A DNA stretch of 64,000 nucleotides, taken from positions 30,665 to 94,664 of IMG/VR virus record IMGVR_UViG_3300020220_000019, one strand, 5' to 3'. The notes below the pieces were generated by a model. It made no database searches. It was not told where the DNA came from and worked only from the letters and a program-made list of their open reading frames with translations. Of the stretch, positions 32,244 to 40,460 are shown piece by piece. This DNA is from a virus. Position numbers and translations under genes: made by a program. Positions within the stretch are counted from its first letter, which is position 1. The number at the start of each line of letters is the position of its first letter.

Positions 32244-32441
32244 TCACCACAGGTGCGGTGACCGGAGGTACGCTTCTTCATCCAGTTTTCTATCTCTAGC
32301 GATGCATGACGGGCAGAAGTGGAAAGTCTCCCAAGATTCGTCCACATAACGGTAGGTGGCAGGACGCATCAATGATTCGGGAAACTTGCCGTCACAGCCG
32401 TCACAGGAACACTCAGGTTCGTTGTCAAAGGGGTTCTGCAT
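32244..32441 (-). CDS. small zinc-binding-like protein
   Basis: A 65-residue protein with CSCDGCDGKFP and FHFCPSCIARD, two cysteine pairs that should bind zinc. Its leader, ribosome-binding site and first codons (MQNP) are the same as those of the gene at 32766-32981. Confidence 0.6.
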   Translation of the reverse strand: MQNPFDNEPECSCDGCDGKFPESLMRPATYRYVDESWETFHFCPSCIARDRKLDEEAYLRSPHLW

Positions 32442-32505
32442 CCGGTTCTCCTTGTCCTATTAGTTTATTTGCCCGATGAAAGATTGCCAATTATTGAGAT
32501 GGCAC

Positions 32506-32763
32506 TTACATACTTGGCATCATTGCGATGCTGAGGATGTAGCCACGCGGGATGGTCACTTCCTTCTGATCGTCTGTTGGTTCACTACCAAGAACCGCGA
32601 CAACATTGTGGGCATCCTGAGACTTGATCCATATGGGAACAAGAAAAGCACCACGGTTTGCAAATGCAGGGATGAACTCATTAACACCGTCCTCAGAAAT
32701 CTGAGCGAGGGCAAACTTGTACCCTCTTCCAATCATAATCCGTGCGCGTAGTTCAAATGACAT
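32506..32763 (-). CDS. hypothetical protein
   Basis: An 85-residue protein starting MSFELRARIMIGRGYK at 32763, directly after the stop of the upstream gene with AAGAGGAC before it. Beta-rich. Function unknown. Confidence 0.55.
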   Translation of the reverse strand: MSFELRARIMIGRGYKFALAQISEDGVNEFIPAFANRGAFLVPIWIKSQDAHNVVAVLGSEPTDDQKEVTIPRGYILSIAMMPSM

Positions 32764-32765
32764 TG

Positions 32766-32981
32766 TTAGTCCTCTTCTTCGTTTGCAAACATGATTTCCC
32801 AACCCTTGGGCGAGATGCCTGTCTTGATGAACTCACGATCCCCTGCGTTAAGGTAGTGGAAGATGTTCTGAATCAGACCCTCGCCGTTCTTGTAACGCTC
32901 AAGGTCGCCTGAATCCACCGTGACTGAGTAAGCCTCTCCGGTGATTCGGCAGTTTTCGGTGATGGTAACGGGGTTCTGCAT
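32766..32981 (-). CDS. hypothetical protein
   Basis: A 71-residue protein, MQNPVTITENCRITGEAYSV at the start, with two or three beta strands followed by a helix and an acidic end. It is the first gene of a two-gene unit. Leader upstream at 32999. Function unknown. Confidence 0.6.
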   Translation of the reverse strand: MQNPVTITENCRITGEAYSVTVDSGDLERYKNGEGLIQNIFHYLNAGDREFIKTGISPKGWEIMFANEEED

Positions 32982-33024
32982 CCGGTTCTCCTTGTCCGAT
33001 TAGTTTATTTCCAGGATGAAAGAT

Positions 33025-33095
33025 TTGCCCTGCTTGGATTTGAACCAAGAAAAGGAGATCCAAAGTCTCCCGTGATACCGTTTCACCACAAGGCA
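33025..33095 (-). tRNA. tRNA-Gln (TTG)
   Basis: A cloverleaf on the minus strand with acceptor TGCCTTG/CAGGGCA, anticodon stem GGAGA/TCTCC and loop CTTTGGA (anticodon TTG), and T arm GGTTCAAATCC. No encoded CCA. It follows a leader element with no protein gene between. Confidence 0.9.
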
Positions 33096-33117
33096 GTCAT
33101 TATGTTTATCGGCAAAA

Positions 33118-33147
33118 CCCCTCCACCGGATTTCTCCGGTGAAGGGG
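33118..33147 (-). terminator. hairpin between DUF932 gene and tRNA-Gln
   Basis: CCCCTCCACCGGA pairs with TCCGGTGAAGGGG (one mismatch) around a tight loop. It could end the DUF932 message or mark a processing site for the downstream tRNA. Confidence 0.5.
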
Positions 33148-33214
33148 ACTGAACTTGACAGACCATACAATGGCAGGGCATACCTAGACTCGCCATACCT
33201 AACCTTAGTTCGGT

Positions 33215-34225
33215 TTACCCAAGCACAGACAATGCTGCGTCATGGGCTTCGTTTGTCATCTTGAAGCCCGTTGCAAAACGGTTGCTCCAACCACGGATCA
33301 GGGGATTGGTCGATTCGTTCTTCACCTGATTCTCATGCTGAACCCACTTGGTCACGGAGTTCATCGCAAGCCAAAGGTTCGGCTCCTGACCAAGAACGCC
33401 GCGCTCGTTGTCAAGCGTCATGCTCCACTCTGCACGGACACGGGAAGCCTTGCGGTTTGCGCGTTCGATGGTTTCAACACGGGCTTCATACTGCTCCTCG
33501 TTCTCGTCTGCACGGCGAGGCGGGATGTTGGTCATCGGCATGATGGCATCATAGTACGAAGCGATCTCTGCATCGGTCATCTTCTTGGAGATCATTTGGT
33601 GCATCTCCTCATCAGCCTTGTCGAACGCGGCAAGGGTGATGCCGAGAATGCGCTTCGCCTCAGCGAGTCGGTTCCATGCACCCTTAGTGTGACGAATCTT
33701 GATGGCGCGAGGAGAACCCTTGACTTCGCGGAGCATGAGATTCAGAGTATTGGCGCAGACGATCCTGTTCATGTGCGCTCCCGCAACGAAGTGGCGCATA
33801 CCACAGAAGTTGTTGGTGATACCGATGAATGGCTTGTTGACATCCTCACCGCTGCGGAACTCGCGGTCGATGCCGAGATCAACGAAAAAGTCCTCGCGGT
33901 TGTGAAGGCTTCCTGCGCTGACAACACGACCCGTCCCGTGAGCAACAACAAGATCGTTAGCAAGACCAAACATCTCGTCAAGGTTGATGATCTCGTAGGT
34001 GTCACCCACGACACCGTTGCTCTGCTTGTCATCGGTAGTGATGACAGCCTTGAAGCCTTCAACTTCCACGCCATCGGCGGTGAACATCGGAACCTTCTCG
34101 TAGGAGTATGGGAACTGCTCCTTGAGATCGGTCATGCTGATCGAATCCATCTGCTGACCCAACCCGTGCCAACCACGGTCACCAACGATGAGGACGCGAT
34201 CACGATTCTTAATTCCATGTGCCAT
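33215..34225 (-). CDS. DUF932 protein (copy 1)
   Basis: A 336-residue member of the DUF932 (phage/plasmid-like TIGR03299) family. Typical blocks are DRGWHGLGQ, VVGDTYEIINLDEMFGLAN, KPFIGITNNFCGM and NRIVCANTLNLML. The family is widespread in phages, and its biochemical role is unsettled. A second, more divergent copy lies at 49362-50468. Leader upstream at 34270, and the message upstream ends in the hairpin array. Confidence 0.85.
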   Translation of the reverse strand: MAHGIKNRDRVLIVGDRGWHGLGQQMDSISMTDLKEQFPYSYEKVPMFTADGVEVEGFKAVITTDDKQSNGVVGDTYEIINLDEMFGLANDLVVAHGTGRVVSAGSLHNREDFFVDLGIDREFRSGEDVNKPFIGITNNFCGMRHFVAGAHMNRIVCANTLNLMLREVKGSPRAIKIRHTKGAWNRLAEAKRILGITLAAFDKADEEMHQMISKKMTDAEIASYYDAIMPMTNIPPRRADENEEQYEARVETIERANRKASRVRAEWSMTLDNERGVLGQEPNLWLAMNSVTKWVQHENQVKNESTNPLIRGWSNRFATGFKMTNEAHDAALSVLG

Positions 34226-34307
34226 TGTTGTTCTGCTCCTAGATGATTGAGATTGCCCACTTGGGCAAGACTACTTTATTCAACGGATGCAACTTTGCCG
34301 TACCCAC

Positions 34308-34634
34308 GAAAGCCTTCAAACCGGGTTTCCCCGGTAGAAGGCGAGAAGCATACCTCTTCTGACCTTACCGAACCTGACCGTATCATGCCCCAACAAGACT
34401 AAAGAAAGCCTCCAAACCGGGTTTCCCCGGTAGAAGGCGAGAAGCGGAACACATCGCATCACACCCTACCTAAACTAGCCCAATCTGAGGGCATCCGACC
34501 TAAAGAAAGCCTCCAAACCGGGTTTCCCCGGTAGAAGGCGAGAAGCAGACCACTCCTGAGCGCAACGAACCGTATCCTGCCAAAGCAGACCATAAGAAAG
34601 CCTCTCTACGCATTTCTGCGGAGAGAGGAGAGCA
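34308..34634 (-). repeat. array of four spaced hairpins
   Basis: Three near-identical 42-base units (34308-34349, 34404-34445, 34505-34546), each GAAAGCC(T/TC)...CCGGGTTTCCCCGG...GGCGAGAAGC, fold on the minus strand into a long stem with a GAAA loop. A fourth, different hairpin (34596-34634) has the same flanks. Spacers are 54-59 bases and not identical. The array separates the gene at 34635 from the DUF932 leader. It might block exonucleases or be a set of small RNAs. Confidence 0.7.
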
Positions 34635-35273
34635 TTACTTGTAAGACTCAATGGTGAACCGACCCATCGTTGGACGCAGTTCGCAAAGACCCTTGAGCCT
34701 ACCGCCCGTTTGAACCCAACGGATAAGGTCTGCTTCATCAACAACGGACGGATCATACTCAACATTGAACTCGCACGACCAATCGTGGAAGATCGGGCGG
34801 GTTCGCGTCACCTTGCTGCCGTTTACATCAACGAGGCGGGAGTCGATGAAAATATCTTTGCCACGAAGGTCAGCAAGAGTCTTGATCTTGTTGTCTCCCT
34901 TGTAGCGCAGACGAGCCGATTGAGTAATGAACACTCCTGCCTTGAAAGACATCCCGCCTTTGAAAGCCTTTGCTCCCGCGAGAAGGGTCGCGTAAAGACA
35001 CTCAGCGGGAATGATGGGATGCGAGTCCTCAGACCAAAGACCAGTATCCGCATCGCGGCTACTCATGTAAAGACCGCCTTCCCACTCAATCTTAGCCACC
35101 TCAATATGATCCTCTTCGGTCTTGCCGCGCTTCTTGGTGATCTCCTTCAGACGCTTGGTATACGAATAGAAGGGCGAAGCCAACAGACCGTTGTGCATCA
35201 TCAACGGTGCGATTCCCTTGATGATGAAAGTCAAGGTGCGTGTTCCGGTATCAATAGGACTTGCAACAGGCAT
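34635..35273 (-). CDS. conserved phage protein of unknown function
   Basis: A 212-residue protein. I recognise the pattern GIAPLMMHNGLLASP, a Lys-rich linker (KEITKKRGKTEEDHIEVAKIEWEGG in two pieces), PIIPAECLYATLLAGAKAFKGG, VTRTRPIFHDWSCEFNVEYD and a C-terminal GRLKGLCELRPTMGRF from phage and prophage proteins without a known role. The ATG at 35273 with AAGGAT upstream is preferred over a TTG at 35300. Leader upstream at 35336. Confidence 0.7.
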   Translation of the reverse strand: MPVASPIDTGTRTLTFIIKGIAPLMMHNGLLASPFYSYTKRLKEITKKRGKTEEDHIEVAKIEWEGGLYMSSRDADTGLWSEDSHPIIPAECLYATLLAGAKAFKGGMSFKAGVFITQSARLRYKGDNKIKTLADLRGKDIFIDSRLVDVNGSKVTRTRPIFHDWSCEFNVEYDPSVVDEADLIRWVQTGGRLKGLCELRPTMGRFTIESYK

Positions 35274-35498
35274 TATTTGTATCCTTGTGCGAATGCTCAA
35301 CTTGTTGTGCCACTCGGTGCGGCACTATTACCCCATTAGTCTATTCTCGGGATGCAACTTTCACCTATGTAGTCTATGCACCTTGAATCATCTCTTCAGA
35401 GGTGGAACTATAGCCCAATAGACCAAATAGGCAAGCAAAATAATGCAGATTCCCCGGATTAGTTAAAATACCCGGCTATGAACCGGGTATCGTAGAAG

Positions 35499-35572
35499 CG
35501 TTCCCGGCTGGACTCGAACCAGCGACCTGCCGCTTAGAAGGCGGCTGCTCTATCCAACTGAGCCACGGGAAC
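35499..35572 (-). tRNA. tRNA-Arg (TCT)
   Basis: A cloverleaf on the minus strand with acceptor GTTCCCG/CGGGAAC, anticodon stem GCCGC/GCGGC and loop CTTCTAA (anticodon TCT), and T arm GGTTCGAGTCC. No encoded CCA. Confidence 0.93.
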
Positions 35573-35582
35573 TTAAGATTGT

Positions 35583-35948
35583 CTAGTCAGCCAAAACTTG
35601 TTCTGTTTCAGCGGAAAGAGGCTTTGCTCCTCTTGCCATCCACTTCTCGGGCTGCATACCCGCAAACCAATCTTGAGGAGTAGGGATAAATCCCATGTCC
35701 TCAATAATGTGTTGCTCCGCAATGGTACGGACAGGCACGGGCTTTCCGTCAGAATCCCGCACAAGAACCTCACCGAAAACCTGTTGGCACAGGAAGATTC
35801 CGAAAGACGAATGAAGGATTGCCCGATGACGAACATCAGGGATAAGAGCCTTCGTCTGATCGAACCATTCGTGAATCTCAATGTAATCGCTCCAAGTGCC
35901 TCCGAAACGCTTGACACTTGACAGAGCGTGATGGTAAGGGTGACTCAT
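35583..35948 (-). CDS. DUF6915-like protein
   Basis: A 121-residue protein. SHPYHHALSSVKRFGG, IHEWFDQTKALIPDVRHRAILHSSFGIFL and VRTIAEQHIIEDMGFIPTPQDW reproduce the conserved blocks of a phage and bacterial family I know as DUF6915, rich in His. Function unknown; a metal site is possible. Leader upstream at 35945. Confidence 0.7.
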   Translation of the reverse strand: MSHPYHHALSSVKRFGGTWSDYIEIHEWFDQTKALIPDVRHRAILHSSFGIFLCQQVFGEVLVRDSDGKPVPVRTIAEQHIIEDMGFIPTPQDWFAGMQPEKWMARGAKPLSAETEQVLAD

Positions 35949-36026
35949 GCCATTAGTTTATTCACCCGATGAAAAATCATACCTTATCTAAACAAGCCTC
36001 AACCAACCTAAACTGACCCTGTTGTG

Positions 36027-36236
36027 TCAAATAAGTTCGTCAGAGCGGTACTCATCGCTCGGTGTTTCATCTCTGACGAATTGCATCAACTTTGCGATGC
36101 AGTCATCGGGACTTAGTTGAATGTATTTCCATTGACCGCCTGAGTAAATTGGGCGATTGATGAAGTCCCTTACTTCGTAGTCGTATTTCAGTACCCTAAA
36201 AGAATCGTTTGACGGGTTGTAGAATATGTGGAGCAT
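36027..36236 (-). CDS. small hypothetical protein
   Basis: A 69-residue protein, MLHIFYNPSNDSFRVLKYDY at the start. It overlaps the gene upstream by 49 bases, and a degenerate leader-like GAGTTTTCAATAAATCAGTC precedes its ATG inside that gene. Function unknown. Confidence 0.5.
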   Translation of the reverse strand: MLHIFYNPSNDSFRVLKYDYEVRDFINRPIYSGGQWKYIQLSPDDCIAKLMQFVRDETPSDEYRSDELI

Positions 36237-36484
36237 GACTGATTTATTGAAAACTCAGGATTGTCCAGTTGCCCATTTTCAAGCCACCATCTCTTGATTG
36301 CAAAGGCGTCTTTTTTTAGTTTGCATGAATAAACAATTTCGTATTGACTTCCCCACGACGAAGCATATCGGGAATCCACCTGATTGCTAATAAAAGGACA
36401 CCTTTTTTCCGCAGAAAGCACAGATTCCACCGCGTCTACGGTGCAGCGAACTACCAAAATGTATGATCTGTTCTTTCTTGACAT
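36188..36484 (-). CDS. hypothetical protein
   Basis: A 98-residue, Ser/Tyr-rich protein starting MSRKNRSYILVVRC. No leader is seen upstream; the 190 bases to tRNA-Lys hold no convincing gene. It may be expressed from the tRNA transcript. Confidence 0.5.
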   Translation of the reverse strand: MSRKNRSYILVVRCTVDAVESVLSAEKRCPFISNQVDSRYASSWGSQYEIVYSCKLKKDAFAIKRWWLENGQLDNPEFSINQSCSTYSTTRQTILLGY

Positions 36485-36678
36485 GACAATCCTTCAAACA
36501 CATAGAACTAAGCATTTCTATATGAAAAGAAAAAATCCTTTGTAAAACTTGAGGAAATGCAAGAGATTTAAGACTCGGTGTTAGCCGTGCAAGTTCAAGG
36601 CTTGCCGTACTTCGCCTGAGTACCCTTAGACGCTTGTTCGGAACACCGACTCCGACATCGGTGTTACACATCTCCAAA

Positions 36679-36751
36679 TGCCCTCAGTAGGGTTCGAACC
36701 TACGACCAACCGGTTAAAAGCCGGTTGCTCTACCAACTGAGCTATGAGGGC
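36679..36751 (-). tRNA. tRNA-Lys (TTT)
   Basis: A cloverleaf on the minus strand with acceptor GCCCTCA/TGAGGGC, anticodon stem ACCGG/CCGGT and loop CTTTTAA (anticodon TTT), and T arm GGTTCGAACCC. No encoded CCA. It is paired with tRNA-Glu, 11 bases upstream. Confidence 0.94.
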
Positions 36752-36762
36752 GTTTTTATGAG

Positions 36763-36837
36763 TGACTCTGACGGGATTCGAACCCGTGTAGCAGCCTTGA
36801 AAGGGCTGAGTCCTGAGCCAGACTAGACGACAGAGCC
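36763..36837 (-). tRNA. tRNA-Glu (TTC)
   Basis: A cloverleaf on the minus strand with acceptor GGCTCTG/CAGAGTC, anticodon stem CAGCC/GGCTG and loop CTTTCAA (anticodon TTC), and T arm GGTTCGAATCC. No encoded CCA. Confidence 0.94.
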
Positions 36838-36870
36838 TTTTGCTCAATCAGTCATTTCTGTTTTCGACAT

Positions 36871-37545
36871 TTAGGTGTGAATGTCCACCAAAAGGACAAC
36901 ATCTTGTGTCTCTTCAGTCTCGGCAGCATCACGAAGGTCGAAGCAAGGGTAGTCATATGGCGTAGCCATTGTACGACTGAACAACCCAAACCGGGAAGAA
37001 AGAATACAATCTCTTATAAGTCTTGTCCTGTGGATGTGATTTGAAACCTCCTGTTGAAGCATTATGGCTACCTGTTCATCTCCATTTGATTTTGTCTCTA
37101 TGTCCACACCATCCATCCACCAAACTTTGTTTGACTGGATCGTTTCAACAATGTGTGCGTCCAAATAAGCAGCCAAATCCTTCTTGCATATTGGTGGAGG
37201 GTTTCCTACTGTCCCATCCTTCTTGTAAAGACCTAATTTCCAAATAAGTTCACCTTTGACAGTTTCGTGACTGAAATCAATTAGCCCGTTCCAAGTCTCC
37301 TCGGGACTAGACTTGATGAACTTTGAAATGATGGAATCACGACCCCTGTAATCTTCCTTGCCATCAAGCAAGTTGAAAGATTCGCCATCTTCAGAAATGA
37401 TTCCGCAAATCTCGTACCAGTTGTTTTCATCCATGTGACTGGATGATGCATAGTCGTTTTCAAAGACTTTTGCTGCGTGTTCTGCCTTTCCCTTAAGAGA
37501 GAAACAACTTGGCACGGAGATCAGGAATGCATATGTTGCGTGCAT
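36871..37545 (-). CDS. hypothetical protein
   Basis: A 224-residue protein starting MHATYAFLISVPSCF. No recognised domain; the C-terminal part reads DVVLLVDIHT. Leader upstream at 37552. A distant relation to the genes at 39144 and 40460 is possible from position and style only. Confidence 0.6.
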   Translation of the reverse strand: MHATYAFLISVPSCFSLKGKAEHAAKVFENDYASSSHMDENNWYEICGIISEDGESFNLLDGKEDYRGRDSIISKFIKSSPEETWNGLIDFSHETVKGELIWKLGLYKKDGTVGNPPPICKKDLAAYLDAHIVETIQSNKVWWMDGVDIETKSNGDEQVAIMLQQEVSNHIHRTRLIRDCILSSRFGLFSRTMATPYDYPCFDLRDAAETEETQDVVLLVDIHT

Positions 37546-37557
37546 GGCACTATTATT

Positions 37558-38013
37558 TTATTCCCGGGATGAAATATCCTTATACTGTGCATCTCGGTAT
37601 GCCTTGTCCATGTCATTTGGCATAATTCTGCCCTTCGGGTCGGGCAGAATGATCCTCAGTACAGGCCGTTCACATTCCTCTGCCAAGACCAACCTGCACT
37701 TGTATCCGCCTGACAGAACATCGTCAAGAATCTCTCCATCGGAGAACTTGCGACCACTTTTCGTTCTTGCGGCAAGATCATGGAAAATAGAAGAAGCGAT
37801 CTCAGGCTTGAGTGGAAGGGTGATCTGAAGATCAAATCCTCCGATCAGGTCAAGACCGTGAGTATGGCAATTGAATCCGCTCGGACTCTGCGGGTCATGG
37901 TCCGTAACATAGTGCATAAAGAACCCATATTCCATGAGTGCCTTTGCTTCCCATTCCGCCGCCTTGTCAGGCGCACTACAGTATGCACATTTGCAGTTTT
38001 CATGCTCGTCCAT
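37558..38013 (-). CDS. hypothetical Cys/His-rich protein
   Basis: A 151-residue protein. The N-terminus has CKCAYCSAP and later FNCHTHGLDLIGG. The C-terminal residues ISSRE and TAA are read from the next leader. It may bind metal. Function unknown. Confidence 0.55.
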   Translation of the reverse strand: MDEHENCKCAYCSAPDKAAEWEAKALMEYGFFMHYVTDHDPQSPSGFNCHTHGLDLIGGFDLQITLPLKPEIASSIFHDLAARTKSGRKFSDGEILDDVLSGGYKCRLVLAEECERPVLRIILPDPKGRIMPNDMDKAYRDAQYKDISSRE

Positions 38014-38039
38014 TGGGCATTATTCCTTTCAGGTTTAGT

Positions 38040-38591
38040 TTATTCACCCGATGCAATATCTCGCTTTTCAAAAGCGCGTTTGCCCATCCACAGTCTTTTG
38101 CTCAGTTCACGGGCCTCAACCGATGATGCGATAGCAGCAAGGGCTGCACCACGACTCGTAAGACTAGACCTGTCAGCCTGATTGATGGAGTTGCTATGAG
38201 CCGCAGTCTCCAAGCACACCCTCGCGTTATCTCGGATGTCTCGCATGGATTCGCGGTAACGCCTGTCGCTCTCGCGCAGCGTATCGACTGCACGAACAGG
38301 AACAAGACCCGAACCGCTGTTCTTGACGAAACAGGCGTGACCGAAATCTCTCTTGAAAGCCGTCTTGATATAACCACGACACTTCACACGAGCGATGCTC
38401 CAGCGGTCAGTTCCGATGCAATCAGTCGGAACTCCCGTAACGCGGGAGATGATCTCTGCGGTGATGATCTTGCCTTCAGCGATCTCTCCGGGTTCAAACC
38501 TGACTTTAGCGGGTCTGCCACGCGGACGAGAATCTAGGTCTTGACCAATCACTTCATGTGCTTTGGGATTGTCAACGGAGGAGGTATCCAT
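38040..38591 (-). CDS. AT-hook-like hypothetical protein
   Basis: A 183-residue protein. DSRPRGRPAKVRF near residue 20-32 is an AT-hook-type minor-groove binding motif. The rest is helical with SRVTGVPTDCIGTDRW. Its final IASGE is encoded by the downstream leader. Likely a DNA-binding protein; its target is unknown. Confidence 0.6.
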   Translation of the reverse strand: MDTSSVDNPKAHEVIGQDLDSRPRGRPAKVRFEPGEIAEGKIITAEIISRVTGVPTDCIGTDRWSIARVKCRGYIKTAFKRDFGHACFVKNSGSGLVPVRAVDTLRESDRRYRESMRDIRDNARVCLETAAHSNSINQADRSSLTSRGAALAAIASSVEARELSKRLWMGKRAFEKRDIASGE

Positions 38592-38705
38592 GCCTCTATC
38601 TTATTCCCCGGATGAAAAATTGGAAGAGGATGTATCTCGCTTTCGGTGGGGCAGAACCGAATATCCGGTTGTCTCTCTATCTACTCCATATACATGGAGT
38701 GACAT

Positions 38706-39011
38706 TCAAGAACAAGAACGAACAAACTGATTAAGTGTTCTTTCTCTGATCTGTTCGATTGCCGATTTTGTTTTATCGGTAAGGATACAATCGGTGCTGT
38801 TCATCAGAGTGTTGACGCTAACAGAAACCGAACGCCAAGCATATCTCCAAGCGTCAATGTTAAACTCAGGTTCAGGGCAGAGACTTTCATCCTCTGCCTC
38901 GTTGATACAAACCCTCACATACCGATTGCCGTAATAGTCTAAGGCAACGGTGACATATCCGCCTTTGAAGAAGAAATGCTCAATCAGTTTATCTCTGTTC
39001 TGATTCTTCAT
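38706..39011 (-). CDS. hypothetical protein
   Basis: A 101-residue protein, MKNQNRDKLIEHFFFKGG at the start, with GYVTVALDYYGNRYVRVC strands. It overlaps the end of the gene at 38989 by 23 bases. No leader directly upstream, so it is expressed with the genes before it. Function unknown. Confidence 0.55.
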   Translation of the reverse strand: MKNQNRDKLIEHFFFKGGYVTVALDYYGNRYVRVCINEAEDESLCPEPEFNIDAWRYAWRSVSVSVNTLMNSTDCILTDKTKSAIEQIRERTLNQFVRSCS

Positions 39012-39198
39012 TAATTATTTCCTTCAGCCGAATAGTGCCTTCTTCTTTCTCGACACTTTCCCGAAGCCTCTGAAGGGCGATTTTTCTTCGCAACCAAAGA
39101 AGTTGTTGTGATTTTGGCGTTTGGAACATCGGGACCATGTAGATCACCGACTCACCATAGCAAGTCTCTTGATGCTCAATACTGGATGCGAAATCCAA
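38989..39198 (-). CDS. small basic hypothetical protein
   Basis: A 69-residue protein whose C-terminal half is a charged helix (LLWLRRKIALQRLRESVEKEE). It overlaps the 3' end of 39144-39941 and the 5' end of 38706-39011. The start could be internal. Confidence 0.4.
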   Translation of the reverse strand: MDFASSIEHQETCYGESVIYMVPMFQTPKSQQLLWLRRKIALQRLRESVEKEEGTIRLKEIINEESEQR

Positions 39199-39941
39199 CT
39201 TTCATCTCCTTCCTCGGTATTTTCAAGAGCAATAGAAGGCGATACGGAAGATGCTAGATCGGGCTTGTTAGAACAAAATTTACTCAGTTCGGACTTTTTG
39301 ATACTTGCAATCACAGCCTTGCCCTTGTCTCCCGAACGGAAAAAGGCGATTGAAGCAACCCTCTGACGGGTCAAGAAAAAAGGATGGTCGTGCGGAATGT
39401 TGTGAACTCCACCAAACTCGTCAGAGATAATCTTCATTCTTTTGATGTCCTTATCTTCGTTTGCACGAACAAGAGGACCACTATAGATCACACAAAAAGG
39501 ATTGTCGCTGTCCTCGTCCTCAACTTCCTCAAGAATAAAGTTCGATGCGCTGATGAGTCCGTTTGAATCGACTCCGCTCGTATTCTTGGTGTTGCTGACC
39601 ATGCCCCACCAAACTCCGTTCTCCGTGATGATGTTGACGCAATCATACATCTTATCGCGCTTGGAGTTCTTCGTGCAGTATGTGGTGAACTCAAACTTGT
39701 GGTAGGTTGCAGCGAATGTCCTACGGGCATCAAGTCTGTCAGTTGTCCTCATGTTTTCAAAGTCGGGAACAGACATAAGTCCACCTGAGAACAAGGGATG
39801 CTTACTATAAGGAATGAAACCGAATGTCACCACCTCGGTTGCATCATCGTTGGAGAAAACGATTTCCGTTTCAATCAATGATTCCTTGTCATTGATTTTT
39901 TTGTTGTTGATGACGCTCCACTTCTTCTTTTGCTTATTCAT
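39144..39941 (-). CDS. hypothetical protein with DEFGG..IP..HP motif
   Basis: A 265-residue protein of unknown function. SDEFGGVHNIPHDHPFF at about residue 186-202 matches VDEFGGIGAIPENHPAL in the gene at 40460-41293. Each motif is followed by a beta strand. The start overlaps the preceding stop (ATGA). Confidence 0.6.
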   Translation of the reverse strand: MNKQKKKWSVINNKKINDKESLIETEIVFSNDDATEVVTFGFIPYSKHPLFSGGLMSVPDFENMRTTDRLDARRTFAATYHKFEFTTYCTKNSKRDKMYDCVNIITENGVWWGMVSNTKNTSGVDSNGLISASNFILEEVEDEDSDNPFCVIYSGPLVRANEDKDIKRMKIISDEFGGVHNIPHDHPFFLTRQRVASIAFFRSGDKGKAVIASIKKSELSKFCSNKPDLASSVSPSIALENTEEGDESWISHPVLSIKRLAMVSR

Positions 39942-40207
39942 AGAAAACCTTCCTTTGCCATATTATTTAGTTCACGGGATGTAACTTTGTAGACGAAGGC
40001 AGGAGTGCCTTCGCCAACCCAAGCACCTGTCACATTGAACTCAAAATACTCAATTGCTTCTTCTTCGGTCATTCCATCACGGGCGACCATCTTCTGAATG
40101 CACTTATCTGCATCATAGGCTATGACCGTTGGTTGCCCGCATCTGCGGAAATAACCAATCACGCAATCCTCAAACCCGTCAGCAAACAGAGTCTTGCTCA
40201 ACGACAA
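39938..40207 (-). CDS. conserved phage protein, EEAIEYFEFNV family
   Basis: An 89-residue protein. FEDCVIGYFRRCGQPTVIAYDADKCIQKM, MTEEEAIEYFEFNVTGAWVGEGTP are blocks I have seen repeatedly in small phage proteins of unknown function. Its last 12 codons pass right through a leader element (KVTSRELNN), so the leader for the next gene is part of this coding sequence. Confidence 0.65.
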   Translation of the reverse strand: MSLSKTLFADGFEDCVIGYFRRCGQPTVIAYDADKCIQKMVARDGMTEEEAIEYFEFNVTGAWVGEGTPAFVYKVTSRELNNMAKEGFL

Positions 40208-40460
40208 TCTCCTTCATCAACTCATCATCAATGTCTATGAACTCTTTGACGCTTGATGCTCTGTCAACATAGAAAATAACCAAGCATCTGTTTGTCTCAC
40301 CGAAAGATGTCTTGATCCTGTTTAGTTGAATTATTTGAGCGCGGAAGGCATGAGCCTTAGATTGGCGAACCCTATCAAGGTCAATGACTCTGCCATGTCC
40401 CTTGAGGACAGAACTCTTGCATACATCCTTGAACAATGTTTCGCTGATCTTGAGTCTCAT
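40179..40460 (-). CDS. hypothetical protein
   Basis: A 93-residue protein starting MRLKISETLFKDVCKSS. It overlaps the downstream gene by 29 bases and the upstream stop by one base, so three genes are tightly coupled. Function unknown. Confidence 0.55.
   Translation of the reverse strand: MRLKISETLFKDVCKSSVLKGHGRVIDLDRVRQSKAHAFRAQIIQLNRIKTSFGETNRCLVIFYVDRASSVKEFIDIDDELMKEIVVEQDSVC

Noticed and set aside
33242-34246. Long plus-strand frame of 334 codons
   Set aside because: Shadow of the DUF932 gene, which has family motifs, a leader and a ribosome-binding site.
34308-34634. CRISPR array
   Set aside because: Only three near-identical repeats of 42 bp with spacers of 54-59 bp, each repeat is a long hairpin, a fourth unit differs in stem sequence, and no cas gene is near.
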